Assembly (NCBI RefSeq): GCF_029854705.2
Contig: NZ_CP139035.1
Span: 2,170,001-2,234,000 of the forward strand
DNA from: Akkermansia sp. N21116
GTDB lineage: Bacteria; Verrucomicrobiota; Verrucomicrobiia; Verrucomicrobiales; Akkermansiaceae
Reading direction: 5' to 3'
Length of the DNA: 64,000 nt
Below the pieces are notes generated by a model. The model did no database searches. It saw only the letters and a list, made by a program, of their open reading frames with translations, and had not been told where the DNA came from. The position numbers and the translations under genes were made by a program. This document shows, piece after piece, positions 9,301 through 19,262 of the stretch (position 1 is the stretch's first letter; every line of letters begins with the position of its first letter).

Positions 9301-12300
9301 ATTGCGGGCATCTCATGCCTCCGCATTGGGGGCAAGCGATGTTACTGTCAACGAGGAAGGTATTCTGCAATTGACGGCCTCCGATCCCTACTCCAACAAT
9401 GTCGTCCTGACCGATACCGATTCCAAATTGCTGTGGGATACCGGCTCCGAAGGTACTCTGACAGGAACGATGAACGGTTCGATATCCGGTTCCGGAATTT
9501 TGGAAAAAACGGGTACCGGGACCATGAAGATGCTATCAGCCCAGACTCTGGAGAATTTCAATGGTACAATTCACGTGATCGGGGGGCAGCTTCAGTTGGG
9601 CAACGCCGTCAACGGTCAATCGGTTAGTACCGGCAAGTCCCGCATTATTCTGGAAACCGGTTCCGACCTGTTCCTTAATGGAGGAGACAATGCCAGGCAT
9701 ATTGTCGCCGGAGATGTTACCGTCCAAGGCAAGAGCCGGATTTCCCTTTATGCCGGTTTCAACGGTCAAATCGCGCTGGATCTGCAAGGAGCCATGATGC
9801 TGAACAATGATTTGACGCTCGTGAAAACATGGGCCAAGCAAATCGGCATTAGCGGTAAATTGTCAGGGAAGGGTAATCTGGTTTATGACCCGACGATTAA
9901 GGACAACGCTGCCTGGCAGGAAAACAACAAATTGATCATTTCCTCCGCCAATACGGACTACGAAGGAACGGTTCGCATGATTGAGGCGACCACCACGGCA
10001 AAAAAACGTCCGGGCTGGCTGATCCTGCAGAATGATGATGCCCTCTCGTCCGCGCAGGTGGAATTGGTTTCTACCCAGGCTTACCTCGTTGTGGATACGG
10101 GCAATGCTACGTTGAAAGGGTTGACGGGCTCCGGTTATGTCAGCTCCGGAGAAGGCAGCAACACATTGACTCTGGATATTACCGGTAGTCTTTCCAATGC
10201 CTTCAACGGTACCATCGGCGATAAGATGAAGACGACGGGTGAAAATGCCTATGCGGCCAATGGGAGCCTGTCTCTTGTGAAAAACGGCGGTGGTGAATTG
10301 ATTCTGAGCGGTGCCAATTCCTACACGGGAGGTACCACCGTCCAGGCAGGAACGCTCACAATAACCAATGCTTCCTCTCTTGGCAGCGGCAATGTCCATC
10401 TGGGAAGCGGAGCCACTCTGAAATCCGGCATCAGATGGGACAATTCCCTGGTATTGGACGGAGAAGCAGCCGTGGAATCCAGTCATGACAACGCTCTGTT
10501 TGCAGGTTCGACATCCGGAAACAATACCTTTGTCAAGAAGGGGGCTTCCCTCCTTACCTTCTGCGATGCTTCCGCCGATGAACAGAACGATGGAACCACC
10601 GCTCACACTGCCATCTACCAGCATGGCGATACAATCGTCTCGGAAGGAGAACTCCAACTAGGTATTCTCTGGAAAACGTACGATCAAAAAACCGAACACC
10701 GTTTCGGTACGGGAACGGTTTACATCGAAGATACGGCCAAATTCAGTTTAGGCCTCAGTTACAACACGTATGGTACCGTGAAGTTTGCCTCGGACATCAC
10801 CACGAAGAATGGAGGGACTCTGGAAGTTCTCGACGGCAATCACGAACTGACGGGAACACTGACCTTCGGTCAGCATGCCGGGGATACCACGACATTCCAG
10901 GATGCGGGATGGGGAGCCAAAACCTACGGCACTGTGATTTCCGGCAAAGTCTCGGGTCACGGAACGTTGAATATTGTCAACGGAGACCAGGAAGCTTCCG
11001 ATAATTTGCTGACATTGAGCAATGCTTCCAATGATTTCAATGGCACCGTCAATGTTCATAACGTGCGGTTGCGCCTGAATTCCAGTTTGGAAGGGGCATC
11101 GATCAACCTCACGGAAAGCATCAAGGAAAAACCTGACAATACGGCATTGGTTGTCAATGGGGATGAGATTACAATAGGAGGCATCTCCGGCATTGCCGAA
11201 TCCTCCGTTTATGCTCAGGGAGGAGCTAGAACCTTGACTGTCGAGACAGACGGTAATGCCAATTACGCCGGTATCATCAAAGACTGGTCCGGAGTCAATG
11301 ACGGTTCTGTTTTATCACTGGTAAAGGATGGAACCGGAAAACAGACACTGGCGCAAGCGGCATATACCGGTTCAACTTCTATTCTGGATGGAACTCTTGA
11401 GCTTACCTCGGCTTTCACATCCTCTTCACTGACAATATCCGGCAACGGGTATTTGAAAGGAACCGATTTGACTCTTCAGGGAACCAAGTCTCTTGTTTTT
11501 GATCTCAAGAACAGGACGACGGCTGCTCCGGCATTTATCAACTTAAGCGGAAATATCACGGGAGATACAAATTTCAGCTTGGTTCTGCATAATTTCGGCC
11601 GCGATCAAAAGAATCAGGAAGGTGCCTATGCCCTCATCACAACAACAGGAGCGGCTTCTTTGAATACCCCGGAATATCTTTCAACATGGTGGACATACGA
11701 TCCGCAATCCACGGATTACTACAATTACAACCTGAAGCTCGGCGACGATCGGAAAACGCTTTATCTTCAGTTAACTGAGATAGGTTCGTGGACATGGGAC
11801 GGCAACTCGTCCGGAGATCACGTATGGAGTTCGTCCAATCAAAATCCATGGACACACGAAGCCAAATACTCGGAAGGTCCCGATGGAGTAAAGATCGTTT
11901 TTGACGATTCCGCGTCACCTTCCGTTCTCATTTCCGGTCAGGTCAAACCACGTTCCGTCGATGTCAACAATAGCACGATTGGCTACATGTTCTCTGCGGA
12001 CGACCATACAGCCGGAAGCGGGATCGTGGATGCCGGGGAAAGCAGCAAGACTGCTTTGACAAAGAAAGGTGCCGGCAAGCTTTCTCTGGCATCCAATCTC
12101 AAGAATACCTATTCGGGAGGGACTTATCTCTACGACGGTATGATTGAAATGGGGAACTCCAATTCCCTGGGAACAGGGATTGTCGATTTCCTGGGCGGTA
12201 CGTTGGGCAACGTCGCGGGAACGGATGTGACGATTACCAACGTGTTGACCGACGCCATTCCCGAATCGGCTATCGGCATCACGGACAAGCAGGCCATCAA

Positions 12301-15300
12301 GCTTCTTGCCGCTCTCGGAACGACACTGGCAGTAAATCATTCCTCGGGCGGAGGCCTCGTCTTCGATGACTCCGGTAGGAACGATGCGGCAGTCTCCATC
12401 TCCGGTACGGGACTTGTACAATTGTCCGGACTGGCTGGGGATGCGAAACTTTCCGGAACGGTTTCCGTTTCAGACGAAGCTTCGCTGGAACTGGTCAATG
12501 TAGTCCAGCAAGGTTCGGTCACCCTCTCCGGGAAGCTCTCCGGTGTGGCGGGTACCCTTGAAAAAACTTCCGGTACTCTCGTTCTGAACCTCCTCAACGA
12601 AGGGGACATCTTCGGCGGCACGTTGAAGGCCGCCGCCCTCACCGTCAGCGCCGTCGGTTCGACGGCGACCGACAAATCCCTGGGACTCTCCGGCACGATG
12701 TCGGCCTCCGGTCTGATCCTTTCCGATGGAGCCGAACTCAAGTTGCTTTCCAACGGAGAACTTGCCGTCGATGGGACCATCTCCGTCAACTCCGGTTCCG
12801 GCCTTACCCTCGCCGGCGGTACGCTGACGCTGTGCAATGCTTCCGGGGTTGCGACAGATGATGTCCTCTCTGGCACGCAAGGCACGGTCACTTTAGGCAA
12901 CGGAACTCTCACCGCGGCCACAGGCAGCTCGGGCTGGACAGCCTCCCATGCTATGACCCTTTCGGGCACGGGCGAGAACGGAACGCTCGTCAGCCTCGGC
13001 GACGGACAGACTGTAACCCTGGGCGGAGTCCTGAACGGCTCCGGCCTCTTGACCAAGCAAGGGGGAGGCACCCTCGTCCTCGGCAACGGCGGCAATACCG
13101 TCTCCGGCGAGATCGCGCTGAAAGAAGGCCGTCTCGAACTTGTCGACGGAGCCAGCCTCGGCACATCCCATGTTACCGTCTCGGGCGGTACTCTCGAATT
13201 GAACGGCATGGCCTCCTCCGGATCCTCTCTGACGGTACGGGGCGGCGCCCTGTCCGGAGCCTCGAACTACGCCCCCGCAGGCGGAGTCACGGTCGAACTC
13301 ACCGGCCAGGCGACACCCGTCGACCTGGGCGGCCTCAACGGCAGCGCCCTCACCAGCATCCATCTTGGCGCAGGGGCCTCCTCCGGCGGTCTCGACTACG
13401 GCAGTTCCATCACCGGGCTCACGGGCAATATCTCCATTTCCGGCGCCACAGACGAAGGCGGCGTTTCTACCCCCAACGTTCTCCTGACCGCCGGCAGCGG
13501 CAACGCCCTCATCGGCGGCAGCTCCGGCAGCGCTCAATCGCTCATCTCCTTCGAGACGCCGGGGACATCCCACCAAGTCTACCTCGGCGACATGCAGATC
13601 AACCTCACCGACGGACTGCTGGAAGAACTCCACGACCTCCGGGCGGAAGGCACCACCATCCTCCTCCAGCTCACCGACGGAGCCCTCGCCGTCACCGATC
13701 CTCTGACGCGCACCGCCAACGGCATCAGCGACGCGGCCCACGCATGGCTCAGCTCCATCCGCTTCAACCCCGTCCTGGAATACCTCGGCTATGCCGTCCA
13801 GCGCAACCTGGATGCCGACGCCCTGCAGGCCAACCTCGACGCGGGCCGTCTGGCCGTCACCGCCGGAGGGGAAATCTACTACGCCACCGACGCGACTCTC
13901 GACGGGAACGGCCGGCGGCGCCTCGACCTGAGCTACCGCAATCCGGGAGAACCCGAAGAAACGCCCGCCTCCACCCACTATAACTACCTCGACGCCTACA
14001 AGATGGTGATGATCAACGCCGACCTCAACGTCGTCATGAGCGGAGCCCCCGGCGACGCGTCAACCCTTGGCCTGCACGTCGAAAACCTCTCGGGTGGCCT
14101 CAACTCCGCCACCGGGGAACGCTACACCCTCGAGTTCGAAAACAACCTCGGCACCGACAGCGTCGCCCGTGTCGAACTGGTCAACGGCAGCTACGAAGGT
14201 CGCAACCTCGACACCGTTTACGAAGGCAACCTCAAGGCGGGCATCGTCGACTTCGTCAAGACGGGCAAGGGATCGCTGACCATCAACGGCGACGTGACCA
14301 TCGACGGCGGCATCGAAACGCGGGAAGGCACCCTCGTCCTCAACGGGCATAACAGCCTCGAAAGCCTCACCGCCGGCACCGGAGACGGCCTGACCGTCAT
14401 CGGAGGGGAAACCCTGGTGAAGGGCGTATACGGGCAGGGAGGCACCCTGGAACTGCGCGGAGTGGACTCCCGCCTGGTGGTCACCGGAAGCGACACGATG
14501 GACCTGGCCACCCACATCACCGGGGACGGCACCTTCTCGATGGCTTACGGGACGCTGCGCCTGGTGGACGGAGGCGACTTTTCGGGCAACTCGACGCTCG
14601 AACTCCAATCGGGCTCCGTCCTCGACGTGGCCGGCGGCAACGACGTCACCGTCGGCCTGCTGACGGGAGCGGGCATCGTGCGCTTCAACGGAACGGGCAG
14701 CACCCTGACCGTGAAGAGCGACCGCGACTCGAACCTCAGCATCGCCTTCGAAGGCCGGGGCACCCTCGCCAAGGAAGGCCAGGGCACCCAGACCCTCGGC
14801 GTAGCCTCGAAAGACCTCAGCCTTGCCGTGCGCGAAGGCACCCTTGTTCTCTCTGCACACGACGGTAATTACGATCGGGTCACGGTCGGCACAGGAAACG
14901 GGAAGGCCACTCTGCGTCTGGCGGAAGACATCCTCATTAACAGCTTGACTGTTGGTACCCATGGACGCCTCACCTTAAACCGTGGAGAAAATCGTCCGGG
15001 CATCCTCTCCTGCGCCGGCAACGTCGACCTGCAATCCGGCTCCACCCTCGACCTCGTCCTGCCCAACCCGATCGCCTCGATCGACGCGGACGGACACATC
15101 GCCCTGGGCGACGGCGTCACCCTCAACCTCGTCAACGGCAGCCGCGACGGGAGCTGGAAACCATCCGACACCGACTCCCTCGAACTCATGGCCGCCCACG
15201 GCGGCTTCCTCGACGCCTCCGGCAACCCGCTGGGCTTCGGCAGCAGCCTGATCACCTGGACGGTCAACATGGAACAGAGCCTCGGCCTCTTCTACACGGG

Positions 15301-16516
15301 AGCCAACCTGCACGTCAGCGACGACGGGCGTCGCCTGCTCGCCGACCTCTCGGTGAGCTCCGGCAACCTCCTCGAAGAAGTTGCCCGGAGCGGAGTCGCC
15401 AGAGCCGGTGCCGACCTCATCTGGCAGGCGGGCCTGCAGGAATCCGGCACCAGCCTCGACCGCGTCCTCTCAAGCATTATGGACGACGTCAAGGCGGGCA
15501 ACCGCAGCGGAGCGAGCCGCAAGCTGGCCGCCGTCGCGGGCAGCACCGTCACGGGCATCCTGGCCGCGGCGAAGAGCGACCTCGCCTACCAGCAGAGCAT
15601 GCTGCGCAACCGCGTAGCCGGCATGGGGCTCAACAACAACGACTACACCTACGAGAACACCCTGCCGTACTACAACTTCTGGCTGCAGGGGACAGGGAGC
15701 TACAACCAGCTCGACACGAGCGGCGACTACGCCGGCTACAAACTGGTCAACTGGGGAGGCACGGTGGGAGCCGACGTGAACGTCAGCAGCACCGTAACCC
15801 TCGGGGCAGCCTTCAGCGCGAACTACGGAGACCTGAGCAGCGACGGAACCGACCGCCTCAGCGGAGACCTGGACGGGACCTACATCAGCCTGTTCGGGAA
15901 GTACCAGGGACGCAAGTGGGGCCACTCACTCATCGTCACCGGGAGCCGCTACGACGCGAGCGTCGACCGGACGGTGAACTTCGGAACGGACAGCTACACC
16001 GGCCACGGGACAAGCGACGGGACAGGCTGGGGAGTCCTCTACGAAGCGACCTGCGACATCAAGCTCAACGACGAAGGGACGAAGATCCTCCAGCCCCTGT
16101 TCGGAGCCTCGCTGGTACACGTCGGCATGGACGACTACCGCGAGAGCGGAGCTGGGAACGCGGGATTGGACGTCAGCGACCTGGACGCGACGACGGGGAG
16201 CGTGACGGCGGGTCTTCGCTACCTGGGCCTTGTAGGGAGCAACGTCTTCGGACGGGAGGCGCTGGGCGAACTGCGGGTGCAAGTAGTGCAGGACATGGGA
16301 GACGACCGCGCGAGCGGCCAGGTAGGCTTGCAAGGCAACCCCGGCATCCGCCGCGAGGTGGAAGGAGCGAAGGCGGGGATGACAGGGGTTCAGTTCGGAG
16401 CGGGGCTGAGCGTTCCCGTAGGAGTGAATGGCACAATCTTTGCGGAGGCGAACACGGAACTCCGCAGCGGAGCGACCTGGGCGAGCGGCTCGCTGGGTTA
16501 CCGGTACAACTTCTGA
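6347..16516 (+). CDS. Giant autotransporter adhesin-like protein (PATR repeats, beta-barrel)
   Basis: A type V secreted surface protein of about 3,389 residues. The frame is open from 6140, but the ATG at 6347 begins a clean signal peptide (MKLRLPLSLLAAVLG, cleavage likely after SSA near residue 28). The passenger is an extended Gly/Thr/Ser/Asn-rich beta-helix with repeated passenger-associated transport units of the form K.GAGTL.L..A.TYSGGTT...GTL. The last ~285 residues (from about 3105) form the outer-membrane beta-barrel and end in a terminal Phe (GSLGYRYNF), as BamA-inserted barrels do. No protease motif is evident, so an adhesin or structural role is most likely. GC content rises sharply from about 12600 to the end, with a lower-GC patch near 14845-14996. 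A related decayed barrel end lies at about 60025. Confidence 0.9.
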   Translation: MKLRLPLSLLAAVLGCFSSFIPQESSAMDYSYSEGSVTDYTENWTLGNDTLTLSGTASLTLSGGFKTNGGNNKTVVLVKESASLTAATMQLGDNRAWFTFEMTGNSTVSITSRLDMFMAIPDNNYAGENSTFTIGGGTLNVQQLNIGRDNNWGSNGALPAPGNEPVGMDYFYMTGGRMNVGSGGVDANIQTTTIFSGGTLGVLDSDWKWNEIRKYNPDGVVNEIMLEGNTFTINTEATRDGTGDNTTKIGDGKKIILGATLRDNVVITEDRQEIVRTGGLIKEGAGTLVLTAANTYSGGTTLNAGGIEIAKESALGQGNLTINASTFLLLSSNATVGGNLVLNGKSTITMPSGNLLKVTGNVTYGTDAVTTLKLTGDFTTGSSTPTILVQADSYNFSDDSSHWNIRFTKRSSADIVFGNGSISFTDLQYTAGENITWNGGNSGMWESIGSGWFKTGTSQDDVYYDADNVTFSPDHAGTVTLQEQLAPGKMTVNGDYTFSGIGSLNGSFDLEVQGGNVIMQVPVNRTGGNTTVSAGSLWVSNADAAIGQITLGAEGTLQLGSSSSILTDFDHQELKEGGNLQIWGRGNLSASGGNDGNNTTFKVGEGFHGTIEMKSGLINWETSENVLMGNAEANGPTLILNGGGVVTTGTPETQVYNPITIGENGAVIRSYGAKYATYYGPITGSGKISHTDGGYVTFKDMTGFSGEFVNERGSVTFDSAIHFSNLTSNSSNDKSLITLTGKAGSSVTGTIKLAANSSLTMDIGKENTLETTNFLVSGTAAQTITLTSGTLKVTGTNNARKQSDLSFSLNTAGTGSNTTTLHIATNAAIDAADTVLATGWEGNSTINLEGGTINVKGLCSSNPTNAVAINLKSGTVKLGDYGITDYQWSVTGNQTDAKVSLTLGTVEIIAQADLSIDPHRLDDNATDIVTLTDAVTGTTFNTNNHTITVNDCLVGDGKVVKTGAGTLILQKAGTYAGGTVINAGTLRASHASALGASDVTVNEEGILQLTASDPYSNNVVLTDTDSKLLWDTGSEGTLTGTMNGSISGSGILEKTGTGTMKMLSAQTLENFNGTIHVIGGQLQLGNAVNGQSVSTGKSRIILETGSDLFLNGGDNARHIVAGDVTVQGKSRISLYAGFNGQIALDLQGAMMLNNDLTLVKTWAKQIGISGKLSGKGNLVYDPTIKDNAAWQENNKLIISSANTDYEGTVRMIEATTTAKKRPGWLILQNDDALSSAQVELVSTQAYLVVDTGNATLKGLTGSGYVSSGEGSNTLTLDITGSLSNAFNGTIGDKMKTTGENAYAANGSLSLVKNGGGELILSGANSYTGGTTVQAGTLTITNASSLGSGNVHLGSGATLKSGIRWDNSLVLDGEAAVESSHDNALFAGSTSGNNTFVKKGASLLTFCDASADEQNDGTTAHTAIYQHGDTIVSEGELQLGILWKTYDQKTEHRFGTGTVYIEDTAKFSLGLSYNTYGTVKFASDITTKNGGTLEVLDGNHELTGTLTFGQHAGDTTTFQDAGWGAKTYGTVISGKVSGHGTLNIVNGDQEASDNLLTLSNASNDFNGTVNVHNVRLRLNSSLEGASINLTESIKEKPDNTALVVNGDEITIGGISGIAESSVYAQGGARTLTVETDGNANYAGIIKDWSGVNDGSVLSLVKDGTGKQTLAQAAYTGSTSILDGTLELTSAFTSSSLTISGNGYLKGTDLTLQGTKSLVFDLKNRTTAAPAFINLSGNITGDTNFSLVLHNFGRDQKNQEGAYALITTTGAASLNTPEYLSTWWTYDPQSTDYYNYNLKLGDDRKTLYLQLTEIGSWTWDGNSSGDHVWSSSNQNPWTHEAKYSEGPDGVKIVFDDSASPSVLISGQVKPRSVDVNNSTIGYMFSADDHTAGSGIVDAGESSKTALTKKGAGKLSLASNLKNTYSGGTYLYDGMIEMGNSNSLGTGIVDFLGGTLGNVAGTDVTITNVLTDAIPESAIGITDKQAIKLLAALGTTLAVNHSSGGGLVFDDSGRNDAAVSISGTGLVQLSGLAGDAKLSGTVSVSDEASLELVNVVQQGSVTLSGKLSGVAGTLEKTSGTLVLNLLNEGDIFGGTLKAAALTVSAVGSTATDKSLGLSGTMSASGLILSDGAELKLLSNGELAVDGTISVNSGSGLTLAGGTLTLCNASGVATDDVLSGTQGTVTLGNGTLTAATGSSGWTASHAMTLSGTGENGTLVSLGDGQTVTLGGVLNGSGLLTKQGGGTLVLGNGGNTVSGEIALKEGRLELVDGASLGTSHVTVSGGTLELNGMASSGSSLTVRGGALSGASNYAPAGGVTVELTGQATPVDLGGLNGSALTSIHLGAGASSGGLDYGSSITGLTGNISISGATDEGGVSTPNVLLTAGSGNALIGGSSGSAQSLISFETPGTSHQVYLGDMQINLTDGLLEELHDLRAEGTTILLQLTDGALAVTDPLTRTANGISDAAHAWLSSIRFNPVLEYLGYAVQRNLDADALQANLDAGRLAVTAGGEIYYATDATLDGNGRRRLDLSYRNPGEPEETPASTHYNYLDAYKMVMINADLNVVMSGAPGDASTLGLHVENLSGGLNSATGERYTLEFENNLGTDSVARVELVNGSYEGRNLDTVYEGNLKAGIVDFVKTGKGSLTINGDVTIDGGIETREGTLVLNGHNSLESLTAGTGDGLTVIGGETLVKGVYGQGGTLELRGVDSRLVVTGSDTMDLATHITGDGTFSMAYGTLRLVDGGDFSGNSTLELQSGSVLDVAGGNDVTVGLLTGAGIVRFNGTGSTLTVKSDRDSNLSIAFEGRGTLAKEGQGTQTLGVASKDLSLAVREGTLVLSAHDGNYDRVTVGTGNGKATLRLAEDILINSLTVGTHGRLTLNRGENRPGILSCAGNVDLQSGSTLDLVLPNPIASIDADGHIALGDGVTLNLVNGSRDGSWKPSDTDSLELMAAHGGFLDASGNPLGFGSSLITWTVNMEQSLGLFYTGANLHVSDDGRRLLADLSVSSGNLLEEVARSGVARAGADLIWQAGLQESGTSLDRVLSSIMDDVKAGNRSGASRKLAAVAGSTVTGILAAAKSDLAYQQSMLRNRVAGMGLNNNDYTYENTLPYYNFWLQGTGSYNQLDTSGDYAGYKLVNWGGTVGADVNVSSTVTLGAAFSANYGDLSSDGTDRLSGDLDGTYISLFGKYQGRKWGHSLIVTGSRYDASVDRTVNFGTDSYTGHGTSDGTGWGVLYEATCDIKLNDEGTKILQPLFGASLVHVGMDDYRESGAGNAGLDVSDLDATTGSVTAGLRYLGLVGSNVFGREALGELRVQVVQDMGDDRASGQVGLQGNPGIRREVEGAKAGMTGVQFGAGLSVPVGVNGTIFAEANTELRSGATWASGSLGYRYNF
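7190..7312 (+). repeat. PATR unit 1 in autotransporter passenger
   Basis: Encodes a passenger-associated transport repeat: KEGAGTLVLTAANTYSGGTT, then a GGIEIAKESALGQGNLTI tail. It shares the pattern K.G.GTL.L....TY.GGT....G.L.......LG...V with the units at 9227, 10280 and 12062. Confidence 0.7.
9227..9349 (+). repeat. PATR unit 2 in autotransporter passenger
   Basis: Encodes KTGAGTLILQKAGTYAGGTV followed by INAGTLRASHASALGASDVTV. It has the same length and register as unit 1. Confidence 0.7.
10280..10402 (+). repeat. PATR unit 3 in autotransporter passenger
   Basis: Encodes KNGGGELILSGANSYTGGTT followed by VQAGTLTITNASSLGSGNVHL. It has the same length and register as units 1 and 2. Confidence 0.7.
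12062..12184 (+). repeat. PATR unit 4 in autotransporter passenger
   Basis: Encodes KKGAGKLSLASNLKNTYSGG followed by TYLYDGMIEMGNSNSLGTGIV. Looser copies follow near 13050-13180 (KQGGGTLVLG), 14260-14370 (KTGKGSLTING) and 14775-14865 (KEGQGTQTLG). Confidence 0.65.
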
Positions 16517-16539
16517 TAGGAAGTCGGAAGACAAGAAAA

Positions 16540-16586
16540 CAGGAGTCCGTCTTTCCCGCGTGGGGAAGGCGGATTCTGTTGTTTTA
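16540..16586 (+). terminator. Terminator after the autotransporter gene
   Basis: An imperfect hairpin pairs CAG, TCCG, CTT and CCC (16540-16557) with GGG, AAG, CGGA and CTG (16562-16578) around a GCGT loop, followed by TTGTTTTAT. It is positioned 24 bases after the autotransporter stop. Confidence 0.6.
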
Positions 16587-16601
16587 TACGTACCGAACCA
16601 A

Positions 16602-16634
16602 TAAAAAAAAGGCGCCTCGACAATTGAGACGCCT
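16602..16634 (-). terminator. Terminator after pgk
   Basis: Read on the minus strand, a 9-position stem with one mismatch (16626-16634 with 16610-16618) and a 7-base loop is followed by a run of eight T. It lies about 30 bases beyond the pgk stop. Confidence 0.85.
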
Positions 16635-16665
16635 TGTAGATGGAATAGAGGGAAATCCTACCGAA

Positions 16666-17862
16666 TTATTTGTCGGTCAGAGAACCGACTCCGGGAAGGA
16701 TTTTCCCTTCCAGAAGTTCCAGGGAAGCGCCGCCTCCCGTGGAGCAGAAGGAGAGCTTGTCCTGAACCTTGAACTTTTTGGCTGCCGTGACGGAGTCGCC
16801 GCCGCCTACGATGGTGATCGCATTGCTGTTGGCCAGTGCTTCGGCGATTTCCTTGGTTCCCTTGGCAAAGCAGTCCATTTCAAACACTCCCATGGGGCCG
16901 TTCCAAAGAACGGTTTTGGCTCCCTTGATGATTGCGGAGAATTCTTCAATCGCCTTGTCGCCGATATCGATGGCCATGCCGCCTTCGCACACCTTGCCGC
17001 CTTCGGCGAAAGGAGCCGGACAGGTTGTTTCTGCGCCGTCTTCGAACTTCATGGCAACGCGGACATCGGCCGGAAGGACGAATCGAACTCCTTTGGCTTT
17101 GGCGTTGGCAAGGATTTCACGAGCGAGATCCAGTTTGTCGCCTTCGATTTTGGAAGCACCCAGATCGTAGCCTTCGGCAGCGAGGAAGGTATTGGCCATA
17201 GCTCCACCGATAAGGAAGGTGTCGGCTTTTTCCATAAGCTTGGAGAGGACTTCGATTTTGTCGGAAACCTTGGCTCCGCCCATAATGACGACGAAGGGTT
17301 TTTCCGGGTTTTCCAGTTTACCTTCAAGGTATTCCAGTTCGCGTTCGATCAGGAAGCCCATGGCGCTTTGTTTGGCAAAGTGCGTAACGCCTTCCGTGGA
17401 GGAGTGGGCGCGGTGGGCGGAACCGAATGCATCGTTGACGAAGATGGTGGCATTGCCGAGGAGTGCCTTGGCGAAGTCCGGGTCATTTTTCTTTTCACCG
17501 GGATAGAAACGCACGTTTTCCAGAAGGATTACGTCGCCTTCATTCATGGCGGCACGAGCTTTGTCGGCTTCGGCTCCGATGGCTTCGGAAACGAATGTGA
17601 CAGGTTTGCCAAGAAGTTCACCCAGCCGGACGGCGGCGGGTTTCAGGGAGAAAACGGGATCGGGTTCGTTCTTCGGACGACCGAGGTGGGAACAGAGGAT
17701 GAGCTTGGCTCCGTTGTCCAGAAGATACTTGATTGTGGGCAGAGCGGCAACGATACGGGCATCGTTGGTGATAGAACCGTCTTTAAGAGGCACATTGAAG
17801 TCAACTCTCATGAGGACTTCCTTGCCTTTGACATCGAGGTCGCGAACAGTCAGTTTGGCCAT
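16666..17862 (-). CDS. pgk: Phosphoglycerate kinase
   Basis: A 398-residue glycolytic enzyme that transfers phosphate from 1,3-bisphosphoglycerate to ADP in the cytoplasm. Length and motifs are standard: [11 protein letters not shown] near the N terminus (substrate-binding domain), [25 protein letters not shown], then the nucleotide-binding domain with [12 protein letters not shown], and [12 protein letters not shown] with [13 protein letters not shown] at the C terminus. It lies 171 bases downstream of gap on the same strand, but a strong hairpin between them suggests expression is not simply coupled. Confidence 0.97.
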   Translation of the reverse strand: MAKLTVRDLDVKGKEVLMRVDFNVPLKDGSITNDARIVAALPTIKYLLDNGAKLILCSHLGRPKNEPDPVFSLKPAAVRLGELLGKPVTFVSEAIGAEADKARAAMNEGDVILLENVRFYPGEKKNDPDFAKALLGNATIFVNDAFGSAHRAHSSTEGVTHFAKQSAMGFLIERELEYLEGKLENPEKPFVVIMGGAKVSDKIEVLSKLMEKADTFLIGGAMANTFLAAEGYDLGASKIEGDKLDLAREILANAKAKGVRFVLPADVRVAMKFEDGAETTCPAPFAEGGKVCEGGMAIDIGDKAIEEFSAIIKGAKTVLWNGPMGVFEMDCFAKGTKEIAEALANSNAITIVGGGDSVTAAKKFKVQDKLSFCSTGGGASLELLEGKILPGVGSLTDK

Positions 17863-17895
17863 AATATGTGGTAATGTTTGAGATGGATGGATGAT

Positions 17896-17933
17896 GAAAA
17901 AGAAAACGGGGGAGGCAATTGCTGCCTCCCCCG
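17896..17933 (-). terminator. Strong terminator between gap and pgk
   Basis: On the minus strand a perfect 11-bp GC-rich stem (17923-17933 with 17907-17917, 5-base loop) is followed by TTTTCTTTTT. It lies between the gap stop at 18034 and the pgk start at 17862, so it should reduce read-through from gap into pgk. Confidence 0.85.
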
Positions 17934-18033
17934 GATCAAAATGGAATCAACGGTTCGGGATGGAGTCCCTGATTTTCTTATCCGACAACGCCGGAACGGA
18001 AAGGATGCTCCAATCCGAAAGACCCAGTTGTCT

Positions 18034-19035
<1,002 letters not shown>

Positions 19036-19108
19036 AAGATAAGGTCTTGGTTTTTAAGTTTGATTTAGAAATCAGTCCCGGCGCCGACTTGGAACAAGGA
19101 CCTGAAGA

Positions 19109-19137
19109 ATGATAGAAGTGATTTGGGTGTCCGTCAA
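19109..19137 (-). promoter_or_regulatory. Sigma70-like promoter for gap
   Basis: On the minus strand TTGACG (19137-19132) and TATCAT (19114-19109) are separated by exactly 17 bases, about 75 bases upstream of the gap start. The match and spacing are good. No transcription start is known. Confidence 0.55.
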
Positions 19138-19262
19138 TACTATTCTTGTCTTGATTTGGCATTCGCGAATGACGGATTTGTCACGCAGAGACTGGGGATA
19201 TCGGTTATGATGGGGGCGAAATCTCTTGAAATTACGGTGTCGGAGGGTATGTTCTTCCGGAC

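Noticed and set aside
12337-15925. Many long minus-strand ORFs antisense to the autotransporter (up to 361 codons)
   Set aside because: They lie in the GC-rich 3' part, where high third-position GC removes stops on the other strand. Their translations are low-complexity with no motifs.
15916-17874. A 652-codon plus-strand ORF spanning the autotransporter end and pgk
   Set aside because: It overlaps the autotransporter barrel in another frame and is antisense to pgk. Its translation has no domain, and two terminators lie inside it.
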